Source: Candidatus Cloacimonadota bacterium
GTDB taxonomy: Bacteria; Cloacimonadota; Cloacimonadia; JGIOTU-2
Reading direction: 5' to 3'
Assembly: GCA_011043895.1 (NCBI GenBank)
Contig: DRBZ01000006.1
Location: 1-35,425 of the forward strand
DNA: 35,425 bases
A program made the translations under genes and the position numbers. Positions 10,103-18,816 of this stretch are shown here, piece by piece; the first letter of the stretch is position 1, and every line of letters starts with the position of its first letter. The notes beneath the pieces are model-generated. The model saw only the letters and a list, made by a program, of their open reading frames with translations. It was not told the origin of the DNA and did not search any database.

Positions 10103-11041
10103 ATGAAAAAATCAAAAATATTACTTGTTCTATTATTCATAATAGCCCTCATTGTTCTATTCAATGCATTCTATATTGTTGATGAAACACAGCAGGTGAT
10201 AATTACTCAGTTTGGTAAACCTATTGGTGAAGCCATCAAAAGTGCAGGCCTTCATATTAAATTACCATTCATCCAGAAAGTTCATTATTTTGATAAGAGA
10301 ATCCTTGAATGGGATGGAGATGCGAAACAGATTCCCACATCGGATAAACGCTATATCTGGCTCGATACATTCTCACGCTGGCAAATCACTGATCCACTAA
10401 AGTTCTATGAAACAAATCGTTACGAAAGTAATGCGCACGGCCGTCTAGACGACATTATCAGCGGTATTACACGTGATGTAATAAGTTCGAATAAGTTAAT
10501 AGAAATTGTAAGAAATTCAAATAGAGATATGGTCTTTACTGCGGAATTTGAAGATAGTAAACTGCAGAATATTATCAGTGAAAGCATCAAAAACGGAAGG
10601 CAAGAGATCTCTGATTCTATCCTTACATTATCTAAGATCAAAGTTGCAGAATATGGTATTAACCTGATTGATGTTCGGATTAAAAGATTGAACTACAATC
10701 GGGATGTTCAAGCCAAGGTTTTTGAGAGAATGATATCTGAACGTAATAAGATTGCTGCGAAATATCTGTCAGAAGGTAAGGGAAGTTCTTCTGAAATTCT
10801 CGGTAAGATGGAGCGAGAATTGGATCAGATCCAGTCAACCGCATATCAGAAAGCTCAGGAGATAAAAGGACGCGCAGATGCAAAAGCAATTAAGATTTAC
10901 GCAGATGCGTATAATAGAGATCCTGAATTTTATGAATTTCTAAAGACTTTGGAAACCTATGAAAAGACCATTGACGAAAAAAATACAATGATTATGACCA
11001 CTGACAGTGATTATTATAAATTCCTGAAAAGAATAGAATAA
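10103..11041 (+). CDS. hflC: Protease modulator HflC (SPFH/band 7)
   Basis: MKKSKILLVLLFIIALIVLFNAFYIVDETQQVIITQFGKPIGEAIKSAGLHIKLPFIQKVHYFDKRILEWDG. GAGGAAAATAAG precedes ATG 10103; follows hflK. Confidence 0.92.
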   Translation: MKKSKILLVLLFIIALIVLFNAFYIVDETQQVIITQFGKPIGEAIKSAGLHIKLPFIQKVHYFDKRILEWDGDAKQIPTSDKRYIWLDTFSRWQITDPLKFYETNRYESNAHGRLDDIISGITRDVISSNKLIEIVRNSNRDMVFTAEFEDSKLQNIISESIKNGRQEISDSILTLSKIKVAEYGINLIDVRIKRLNYNRDVQAKVFERMISERNKIAAKYLSEGKGSSSEILGKMERELDQIQSTAYQKAQEIKGRADAKAIKIYADAYNRDPEFYEFLKTLETYEKTIDEKNTMIMTTDSDYYKFLKRIE

Positions 11042-11067
11042 ACGGAATGATCAGAAAAAAGTGATAC

Positions 11068-11099
11068 AAAAAGCCCATGCTTCCAGTGTGGGCTTTTTT
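11068..11099 (+). terminator. Rho-independent terminator after hflC
   Basis: AAAAAGCCCATGC-TTCCA-GTGTGGGCTTTTTT hairpin with T-tract. Confidence 0.85.
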
Positions 11100-11159
11100 A
11101 TATGTAATGCAAGATTTCAATCTTGAGTATTATACATTGGATTGTTGATTTACTATTAT

Positions 11160-11810
11160 TTATTTTAATGTATTGTATGCAATCTCTTTGATTTCGAACA
11201 ATCCTTGCACTTTATCAAAAAGTACATTCCTCACCATCTTAATCATTGCATTTCTATAAGTGATCTTATTATTTTCTGATACAGACTCTGGTTGTGTATC
11301 CAATGCTTTTTCAATTTTCCATAGTTCGTCCATTTTATCGTTTCCGATGATAAGATGTTTATGATAGAGGATCTCGACTGCTTTATGAGAAGGTTCATAA
11401 CCGATTTTATAACGGTATACACGTCTTTCCAGAGTTGATTCCGGTTTAATAGAATATCTGTTTTTCTTGGGATCATTTCTTCGTGGACAACCAAGGATAA
11501 ACGCTGCTACATCACTGATCGTATGATCGTGAGAACTCTGGAGCATAAATTGATCTCTTTCTAGAACTTCACTATCTGAGAGTTGATTTATCGCGTGTTG
11601 TACAATCTTGTAGCCACCAGCACCGCAAAGACATACATGACCGAGAAACGTACAAACATCTTCAAAAGAAAGTTGATATGTTGTGATGCCCTCGCTGAAA
11701 GAACCAGTAAAAACTCCATGAGGATAGTTGAATATTAGTGGTTCGATATCATAAATGAAATTATAATCTTTGTGCCATTTCTGCTTTTGAATTTTCATGC
11801 TACCATGCAT
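11160..11810 (-). CDS. FmdE-like (formylmethanofuran dehydrogenase subunit E-like) domain protein
   Basis: 216 aa. LSFEDVCTFLGHVCLCGAGGYKIV lines up by eye with the FmdE FHGHLCPGLAIGYR pattern; a downstream DVAAFILGCPRRNDPKKNR segment sits where FmdE has D-x-x-Q-x-x-x-GCT-x-GKGN. Confidence 0.5.
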   Translation of the reverse strand: MHGSMKIQKQKWHKDYNFIYDIEPLIFNYPHGVFTGSFSEGITTYQLSFEDVCTFLGHVCLCGAGGYKIVQHAINQLSDSEVLERDQFMLQSSHDHTISDVAAFILGCPRRNDPKKNRYSIKPESTLERRVYRYKIGYEPSHKAVEILYHKHLIIGNDKMDELWKIEKALDTQPESVSENNKITYRNAMIKMVRNVLFDKVQGLFEIKEIAYNTLK

Positions 11811-11920
11811 GGTTTGAATAAATTTCTGACAAGTTTTACTAAAAAATATTTGGCTTTTAACCTGTTATCACTTCATTTACCTGCCATTTATTTTGCGCTA
11901 AGTCTTTACTGTCGTTAAAC

Positions 11921-11951
11921 TTGACAAGGGTTTCTGGGCACAAACTTTATG
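11921..11951 (+). promoter_or_regulatory. Candidate promoter for the rplM-rpsI operon
   Basis: Exact TTGACA at 11921-11926, then an AT-rich TTTATG-like element about 18-19 nt downstream, about 70 nt before rplM. The -10 is weak, and FCB promoters may not follow this consensus. Confidence 0.3.
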
Positions 11952-12017
11952 GCACTACTAAATCAAAATGTCATAAATATCGATGTATAAATAAACTGAG
12001 AATTTTTAGGAGACATA

Positions 12018-12449
12018 ATGAAAACGACATTGCCAAAAGTCGATGAAATTGAGCATAATTGGTATGTGATTGATGCCGAAGGTGTTCCACTTGGGAGATT
12101 ATCAACCAAGGTAGCAGAACTTTTGCATGGTAAACATAAACCAACCTATACTCCCTTTTTTGACATGGGAGATTTTGTGATCATTCTTAATGCTGATAAA
12201 GTAGTTCTGACTGGGCAGAAAGAACTGGCAAAAGAGTATAAATTTTATTCTGGCTATCCAAGTGGCCAGCGAACAGTTTCTTATTTACAAATGAAAGCGA
12301 AGAAACCTGATAATATTGTTCATCATGCTGTACGTGGAATGCTTCCAAAAAATAAGCTTAGAGATCGCATGCTTAAGCGACTCAAGATATATACAGGCAA
12401 TGTACATAATCACCAAGCCCAGAAACCTGTAGAAATCAAGATTTCATAA
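12018..12449 (+). CDS. rplM: 50S ribosomal protein L13
   Basis: WYVIDAEGVPLGRLSTKVAELLHGKHKPTYTPFFDMGDFVIILNADKVVLTG; followed by rpsI. Confidence 0.98.
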   Translation: MKTTLPKVDEIEHNWYVIDAEGVPLGRLSTKVAELLHGKHKPTYTPFFDMGDFVIILNADKVVLTGQKELAKEYKFYSGYPSGQRTVSYLQMKAKKPDNIVHHAVRGMLPKNKLRDRMLKRLKIYTGNVHNHQAQKPVEIKIS

Positions 12450-12465
12450 TTTAGGAGAATGATAC

Positions 12466-12852
12466 ATGCAATATTTTGATGCAGTTGGCAGGCGTAAAGC
12501 CGCAGTCGCTCGTGTTCGTCTTTCCAAAGGAACTGGAAAGAGAATTATCAATAAAAAACCAATGAAGGAATATTTGAGTAGAGAAACCCTTGAGATGATC
12601 GTTGAAAAACCTTTTGATATTATCGATCAGGCAGACAAATTCGATATGAAAGTCAATGTTCGTGGTGGGGGACTTGCTGGTCAGGCAGGTGCTATCCGCT
12701 TGGGTATCAGTCGAGCGCTCCTGGAGTATGACCCAGAATTGCGGGGATTACTAAAAAAAGCAGGACTCCTTACCCGTGATGCACGAGTAAAAGAACGTAA
12801 GAAATACGGACTCGCCAAAGCACGTAAAGCATATCAATATTCAAAGAGATAA
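12466..12852 (+). CDS. rpsI: 30S ribosomal protein S9
   Basis: [26 protein letters not shown] ... [19 protein letters not shown]-terminus. Confidence 0.98.
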   Translation: MQYFDAVGRRKAAVARVRLSKGTGKRIINKKPMKEYLSRETLEMIVEKPFDIIDQADKFDMKVNVRGGGLAGQAGAIRLGISRALLEYDPELRGLLKKAGLLTRDARVKERKKYGLAKARKAYQYSKR

Positions 12853-12950
12853 AATATAAATCAATTAATTTCTGAGCTGCAAACGGTGTTCGGTTGTCGA
12901 ATATATGCAGTGTCGATGAAGTTAAAATAATAAACCGTTGGAGGACACAC

Positions 12951-13958
12951 ATGAGTGTCGTTGAAATGAAAAATTTACTCGAGGCTGGTGTACACTTTGG
13001 TCATCAGACCCGACGCTGGAATCCAAAGATGAAAAAATATATTTTCATCAAGAGGAACGGCATACACATCATTGATCTCAAACAAACACTTGAAGCTATT
13101 AATCAAGCTTATTATTTTTTTCGAGAACTTGCGGCAAAGGGCAAGAACATTCTGTTTGTTGGTACCAAAAAGCAGGTGTCCGAAGGCATCGAATCCGCTG
13201 CCCAGAAATGTGAAGAATTCTATATCAGTCATCGCTGGTATGGAGGGACATTGACCAATCTGAATACCATTAGAAAGAGTATTGCAAAACTCGATGAGTT
13301 CGAAGAACTAAAAGAGAGTGGAGAGATCAATAAATTTACCAAACTTGAGATACTTCGTATGCAACGTAAATATGATAAAATCCTCAGTGCGCTGGGTGGA
13401 ATTCGAGAAATGGATCAAATTCCATCTGCACTTTTCATTGCAGACATTGTGCATGAGAGAAATGCGGTAAACGAAGCTAAAAAACTCGGTATTCCTATTG
13501 TCGCAATTGTAGATACCAATGGAGATCCTGATGGTATCGATTACATCATTCCAGGCAATGATGATGCAATGAAATCAGTCAATCTCATCTGTGACATTAT
13601 GGCAAATGCAGTAATCGAAGGTAAGAGAATTGCAGCAGAAGGTGGAGATATCTCTGATTTTGAATCTGTCGATAAAGACCAAGAAGTTATCGAAGAAGAA
13701 GCAGAAGCCATAGCTGATGAAGTAGCAGCACCAGAAGAAGAAGTGGAAGTTGAAGAAGCGCTTGAAGAAGTTGTGGAGGTAGAACCAGAAGCGAAAACGA
13801 AAAAGACGGAAGAGAAGAAAGAGGATAAAAAAGAAGAAAAAACTCAAAAGAAGGAAGAGGAACCTGTGGAAAAACGTTTCGAATGCCCCGATTGTGGCAA
13901 AACCTTCTCATCAAAACGTGGACTAAAGATTCATCTTGGTCTTGTCCATCAAAAATAA
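12951..13958 (+). CDS. rpsB: 30S ribosomal protein S2 with charged C-terminal extension and terminal C2H2 zinc finger
   Basis: ATG 12951 preceded by GGAGG. S2 core [41 protein letters not shown] ... [25 protein letters not shown]-terminus [27 protein letters not shown]. Confidence 0.97.
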   Translation: MSVVEMKNLLEAGVHFGHQTRRWNPKMKKYIFIKRNGIHIIDLKQTLEAINQAYYFFRELAAKGKNILFVGTKKQVSEGIESAAQKCEEFYISHRWYGGTLTNLNTIRKSIAKLDEFEELKESGEINKFTKLEILRMQRKYDKILSALGGIREMDQIPSALFIADIVHERNAVNEAKKLGIPIVAIVDTNGDPDGIDYIIPGNDDAMKSVNLICDIMANAVIEGKRIAAEGGDISDFESVDKDQEVIEEEAEAIADEVAAPEEEVEVEEALEEVVEVEPEAKTKKTEEKKEDKKEEKTQKKEEEPVEKRFECPDCGKTFSSKRGLKIHLGLVHQK

Positions 13959-13973
13959 GGAATTGGAGTAATA

Positions 13974-14567
13974 ATGGAAATAACTGCAAAATTAGTAAAA
14001 GAGTTACGAGATAAAACAGGTGTCGGATTAATGGAGTGCAAGAAAGCACTTAAAGATTCAAATGGAAATCTCGAAGAAGCTATTAAGTTTCTGAGAACAA
14101 GCGGCTTAGTAAAAGCAGAGAAGAAGTCAGAGCGTGAATCCAACGAAGGTATTATCCATGCATATATTCACCCTGGAGCAAAACTTGGAGTGCTGTTAAA
14201 ACTTGCTTGTGAATCTGATTTTGTTGCAAAAACTGATGATTTTGTCGAACTTGCAAACAAGATCGCTATGCACATCGCAGCAACAGATCCACTTGCAATA
14301 TCAGAAGAAGATCTTGATACTAAGCTTGTTGAAGCAGAAAAAGAGATTTATAGAGAAAGAGCTTTGAAAGCAGGAAAACCAGAGAATATAGTTGATAAGA
14401 TCGTTGAAGGTCAGATTAAGAAATACTATACAGATAACTGTCTTTTGAGCCAGCCTTTCATCATGAATGAAGATATGACTGTCAAAGAGCTTATATCTGA
14501 TGCAGTTCTTAAACTTGGTGAAAATATCAATATCAAGGAATTTGCACGTTTCAGCATTGGTAAATAG
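13974..14567 (+). CDS. tsf: Elongation factor Ts
   Basis: VKELRDKTGVGLMECKKALKDSNGNLEEAIKFLRTSG; located rpsB-tsf-pyrH. Confidence 0.97.
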   Translation: MEITAKLVKELRDKTGVGLMECKKALKDSNGNLEEAIKFLRTSGLVKAEKKSERESNEGIIHAYIHPGAKLGVLLKLACESDFVAKTDDFVELANKIAMHIAATDPLAISEEDLDTKLVEAEKEIYRERALKAGKPENIVDKIVEGQIKKYYTDNCLLSQPFIMNEDMTVKELISDAVLKLGENINIKEFARFSIGK

Positions 14568-14568
14568 C

Positions 14569-15273
14569 GTGAAATATAAAAGAATTCTCATTAAAATAAG
14601 CGGCGAGGTTCTTCAAGGAACCCAATCTTTTGGAATTGAGAATGAAGCAGTTACACGAATCGTAAAAGAGCTTGTTGAAATTCACACACAGGGAGTAGAT
14701 ATCGGTCTTGTTATTGGGGGTGGAAACTTCTTCCGTGGTGCAACCTCAGCAGTAGACGGCATGAAACGCTTTCAGGCAGATGAGATAGGTATGCTCGCCA
14801 CCGTTCAGAATGCGATTGTACTCCATGCAAAGCTGGACGAATATCATGTTCATTCGGAAATTTTTACTGCGAAACCAGTAAATAACATTGGCGGTTGTTT
14901 TACAGCGGAAGGTGCGCAATCTGCATTACGCGCCGGTAAGATATGTGTCTTTGCCGGTGGAACTGGAAATCCATATTTTACTACTGATACTGCTGCTGTT
15001 TTACGTGCACTTGAGATAGAAGCTGATATTCTGCTCAAAGGAACTAAAGTTGACGGTGTCTATGATCGAGATCCTGTAAAATTCCCTGATGCTACAATAT
15101 TTCGCTCAATTACCTATAAAGATTATATCCAACTCAACCTCAAAGTATTGGATCTTACTGCAATTTCTCTTGCGAAAAATCATAATCTTAAAATTCGAGT
15201 ATTTAATATCAGAGAAAAAGGAAATATTCTCAAAGCTGTTTCTGAGGATAATTTTGGTAGTATTATTGAATAG
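14569..15273 (+). CDS. pyrH: Uridylate kinase
   Basis: KYKRILIKISGEVLQG ... GLVIGGGNFFRG ... FAGGTGNPYFTTDTAAVLRALEIEADILLKGTKVDGVYD. GTG start at 14569 immediately after the tsf stop; the track start at 14500 lies inside tsf. Confidence 0.96.
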   Translation: MKYKRILIKISGEVLQGTQSFGIENEAVTRIVKELVEIHTQGVDIGLVIGGGNFFRGATSAVDGMKRFQADEIGMLATVQNAIVLHAKLDEYHVHSEIFTAKPVNNIGGCFTAEGAQSALRAGKICVFAGGTGNPYFTTDTAAVLRALEIEADILLKGTKVDGVYDRDPVKFPDATIFRSITYKDYIQLNLKVLDLTAISLAKNHNLKIRVFNIREKGNILKAVSEDNFGSIIE

Positions 15274-15351
15274 TTAACTTGCTGACAGGTTGCAAATTAC
15301 TAAAATTAGTTTATATTATAGTTCAATTTCGGAGGACCAAGGGAGAGCGTC

Positions 15352-15915
15352 ATGCAAGAATTAGAATCGATCTATAAAGAAACGCGTGCTAAGATGGATA
15401 AAACCATTGATGCATTGCGAAAGGAACTACTTCGAATTCGTACAGGCAAAGCAAACATCTCACTGCTCGAAGATATAACGGTGAACTATTATGGACAACC
15501 CACACCAATCAGTCATGTGGGAACCATCTCAACCCCAGAAGCTCGCCTTATTCTTATTAATCCATGGGAAAAGAACATGCTTCAGGAAATCGAAAAATCT
15601 ATTCTTTCATCAGATCTTGGTATCACACCTCAAAATGATGGTAATGTCATTCGTCTTGTGTTTCCACCTCTTACAGAAGATCGACGCAAAGAACTGGTTA
15701 AATTAGTGAAAAAGCATGGGGAAGAAGCCAAGATCTCTATAAGAAACACTCGGAGAAGTTCTAATGATGAAATAAAAAAACTGGAAAAAGACAGTGTGAT
15801 CTCAGAAGATTATTCCAAAGATGGTTTGGACGAGATTCAGGAGATCACAGACGATTACACAAAGAAAATTGATGAAATAGTAGATCATAAAGAAAAAGAA
15901 ATCATGGAGATTTAA
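15352..15915 (+). CDS. frr: Ribosome recycling factor
   Basis: KMDKTIDALRKELLRIRTGKANISLLEDITVNYYGQPTPISHVGTISTPEARLILINPWEKNMLQEIEKSI. Confidence 0.97.
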   Translation: MQELESIYKETRAKMDKTIDALRKELLRIRTGKANISLLEDITVNYYGQPTPISHVGTISTPEARLILINPWEKNMLQEIEKSILSSDLGITPQNDGNVIRLVFPPLTEDRRKELVKLVKKHGEEAKISIRNTRRSSNDEIKKLEKDSVISEDYSKDGLDEIQEITDDYTKKIDEIVDHKEKEIMEI

Positions 15916-15920
15916 CTATT

Positions 15921-16097
15921 ATGAGCTTTATCATAACATCAGATTGTATCAAATGCGGAGCTTGTGTCGATGTATGTCCAGAAAATGCAATTGTCGAAGA
16001 TGATACGCAATACTTTATTACAGGTGATTGTATCGAGTGTGGATTATGCCTTCCTGAATGCCCACTCGAAGCAATTGTCGGAAATGGCAAGAAATAA
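15921..16097 (+). CDS. 2[4Fe-4S] ferredoxin
   Basis: 58-aa ORF below the track threshold: MSFIITSDCIKCGACVDVCPENAIVEDDTQYFITGDCIECGLCLPECPLEAIVGNGKK, with two CxxCxxCxxxCP motifs. Confidence 0.93.
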   Translation: MSFIITSDCIKCGACVDVCPENAIVEDDTQYFITGDCIECGLCLPECPLEAIVGNGKK

Positions 16098-16106
16098 AAA
16101 AAGCTT

Positions 16107-18731
16107 ATGAATTTTGAAAATAAGTGTACTGTAAATAGAAGAACCAATGCCTTGATTGGTCTTGCAGTGTTTGTGGCATCCTTTATTATTTACTTCATTA
16201 CAAAACCAGTTTCCCTTTCTTTTTGGGATTGTGGTGAGTATATTGCTTGCAGCTCGATACTTGGAGTACCCCATCCTCCCGGAAATCCTTTCTATATATT
16301 GCTTGGAAAATTTATCACCTTGCTTCCCCTCGGATTATCTGATGCTCAATCTGTAAGTCTTCTTTCGATATTATTCAGTTCTTTTGCAGTATTGTTTGTA
16401 TATCTCTCGGTAGTGAAGCTGGTTACGATCTGGGAAGTAAAGCCCAGATTCGCATATTTTGCAGGTGTGGTTGCAGCATTGTTTATTGCATTTTCAAAAG
16501 AATTTTGGATCAATGCAATAGAAGCAGAAGTATATGGGGGACTCTCTTTTTTCATTGCTCTGATAATCTGGTTGACCTTGATCTGGACTGAGAAACAAAA
16601 GAATTTCGATCGTCAAAACATATTACTCTTTATTATATATTTATTTTTCCTTGGATTTGGTGTACACCAGACAACTTTGCAAATCGCTCCTGCAGTGCTT
16701 CTTATTGTAGTGCTTCCCCTCGTGAAGTTCAACAAGGCTTTCTACAAAAAACTCATAATGTTTGTACTCATTGCTCTGGTGCTATACTATATATTCTATC
16801 TTATTGGGACTGAATTTGGACATGGAAGTATTGGTAAATATGTATTTGCTTTATTCGTGATAGGTGTTTTGATATATTACCTACGGGGATATGTTGAACC
16901 ACGTGTATGGTTCTTTGCACTTTTGATGGTTTTGCTTGGTTTGAGTACTCACCTCATTCTCCCGATTAGAGCTGCAGCAGATCCTTTCATCAATGAAGGC
17001 GATCCATCCACTGTACAACGATTTCTTGATTACGTATTCAGAAAACAATATGGTCCCACAAGCTTCTTTGTGCGGCGTGCTCCGATTCTTATGCAACTTG
17101 ATTTTCACTTCATGCGCTACTTTAGCTGGCAGTTTTTTGATGCAGAAGTGATTGCTAATTTCATCAACATATCAAAACAGTTCGTACATGCAATTTTCCA
17201 GTTTATTGTAATAGCTCTTGGATTAACTGGTGCCTATTATCAATTTAAAAAGAGTAAGCGTTCATTCATCTATTTAGCTTCATTTTTTTTAATGGCGAGC
17301 ATTGGTATGATACTCGTGATGAATCTCTCAAGTGGTGAAGTGCGCGATCGGCCGTATTTCTTTATTACTGCGTATATGCTCTGGGCTTTCTGGATGGGTA
17401 TAGGTGTAATGGGAATCGTTCGATATATTTTGAAACGTTCTAAACCCATAGCAATTATCGCACTTGTACTGCTCTGTTCACTACCTATCATCAATATGGC
17501 TTCACATTATTATAAAAATGACAGAAGCCAGGAACTCCTTGCACTTGAATATGGCACAAACTTCCTGAATGGTCTCGATAAGAATGCGATCATCTTTACT
17601 AATGGAGATAATGATACTTTCCCGCTCTGGTATGCTCAAGCAGTATATGATCCTAATGCCGAAGAATATTATCTAGAAGATGACACCTTACTCTTCAAGG
17701 AAATAAAGGGTTTCTCTATTACTGATAAAAAGGAAATTCCTAAAGAAACGCAGTACAAACTCTATCAGGCATACGAAGCTAAGAAAAATCTCGGTGGCAT
17801 TCGTAAAGATGTATCAGTGGCTAATCTCAGTCTTTTAAACACTCCCTGGTACATCAAGCAATTACGCGATTTTGAGGGTATCGAGATCAACCTGACTGAT
17901 AAACAGATCGACGATCTACATCCAATCGAGCTTTCTAACGAAGCAACTTTCAAGGTCGGAGATATCAAAGTTACTTATCCTAAAGGTACAAGATTATTTG
18001 TAAAAGACCAGATGGTGCTTCAGATCATCAAAGACAATTTTGGAAAGCGACCGATCTATTTCGCAGTTACTGTGGCAGATAGAGTTGGATTTGATGAGTA
18101 TCTTCAAAGCGAAGGTATGGCAGATCGAATCGTTTCTACCAAAGGTGAATTCCAGATCAATGCTCCTCGCTTGAATCATAATATTGAGAACGTATTTGAT
18201 TACACATCGATCTATAACGAAGACCTGTATAAAGACGAAAACATGAAACGGCTTATCAATAATTACGGGGCTGACTTTATGCGTATGTCCACAATTTTCT
18301 ATAAGAATGGCGATTATGAGAACGCAGTGAAATATTTGAACAAGGCGATGGATTTCATTAGTAATAAGGAAAGATATCTGCCGAGTCTTGCCAATCTCTA
18401 TTATGAAATGGGACAGTATGATAGTGCACTTGTGATTATTGAGCCACTTATCAAAAAACAACCCAACGATCCTCAGCTGATCTATCTTAAAGTGGAATTC
18501 CTGAAACGAAAAGGGGATATCGATAATGCCCTTCTCACACTTGAGAGCTATATACTTGAAGACGTAGATGAACAATACTTCCTGAACCAATATATGAAAA
18601 TGCTCAGGAATAACAAGCAACACTTAGAACGAGCACAGGGATTCTTCGAGGAGCTTGAGCAAAGATATCCTAAGAATCAGTATGTTCAGCAGTACAAATC
18701 TCAGCTTGATAAATTAACTGAAAAAGACTAA
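16107..18731 (+). CDS. DUF2723 polytopic membrane protein (putative glycosyltransferase-like) with C-terminal TPR repeats
   Basis: N-terminal TKPVSLSFWDCGEYIACSSILGVPHPPGNPFYILLGKF is characteristic of DUF2723; many TM segments; C-terminal TPR-like repeats (YENAVKYLNKAMDFI, YDSALVIIEPLIKKQPNDP). Confidence 0.88.
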   Translation: MNFENKCTVNRRTNALIGLAVFVASFIIYFITKPVSLSFWDCGEYIACSSILGVPHPPGNPFYILLGKFITLLPLGLSDAQSVSLLSILFSSFAVLFVYLSVVKLVTIWEVKPRFAYFAGVVAALFIAFSKEFWINAIEAEVYGGLSFFIALIIWLTLIWTEKQKNFDRQNILLFIIYLFFLGFGVHQTTLQIAPAVLLIVVLPLVKFNKAFYKKLIMFVLIALVLYYIFYLIGTEFGHGSIGKYVFALFVIGVLIYYLRGYVEPRVWFFALLMVLLGLSTHLILPIRAAADPFINEGDPSTVQRFLDYVFRKQYGPTSFFVRRAPILMQLDFHFMRYFSWQFFDAEVIANFINISKQFVHAIFQFIVIALGLTGAYYQFKKSKRSFIYLASFFLMASIGMILVMNLSSGEVRDRPYFFITAYMLWAFWMGIGVMGIVRYILKRSKPIAIIALVLLCSLPIINMASHYYKNDRSQELLALEYGTNFLNGLDKNAIIFTNGDNDTFPLWYAQAVYDPNAEEYYLEDDTLLFKEIKGFSITDKKEIPKETQYKLYQAYEAKKNLGGIRKDVSVANLSLLNTPWYIKQLRDFEGIEINLTDKQIDDLHPIELSNEATFKVGDIKVTYPKGTRLFVKDQMVLQIIKDNFGKRPIYFAVTVADRVGFDEYLQSEGMADRIVSTKGEFQINAPRLNHNIENVFDYTSIYNEDLYKDENMKRLINNYGADFMRMSTIFYKNGDYENAVKYLNKAMDFISNKERYLPSLANLYYEMGQYDSALVIIEPLIKKQPNDPQLIYLKVEFLKRKGDIDNALLTLESYILEDVDEQYFLNQYMKMLRNNKQHLERAQGFFEELEQRYPKNQYVQQYKSQLDKLTEKD

Positions 18732-18770
18732 GGATTCAATAACGAAAATAATTGTTATAAAAATTGACGT

Positions 18771-18798
18771 AAAACCCAGTACAAAATTACTGGGTTTT
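18771..18798. terminator. Rho-independent terminator between the DUF2723 gene and secA
   Basis: Perfect 11-bp stem AAAACCCAGTA-CAAAAT-TACTGGGTTTT. Confidence 0.75.
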
Positions 18799-18816
18799 CA
18801 ATTATAAGAGAATAGT

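Noticed and set aside
13575-14049. Phe/Leu-rich antisense ORFs (13575..13847 and 13687..14049)
   Set aside because: Mirror translations of the GAA/AAG-rich S2 tail; low complexity, not real proteins.
15290-15319. Possible sigma70-like promoter TTGCAA...TATATT/TATTAT before frr
   Set aside because: Such matches are common by chance in AT-rich DNA and no second line of evidence was found.
17994-18623. 209-aa minus-strand ORF
   Set aside because: Antisense to the TPR region of the DUF2723 protein; no domain signature.
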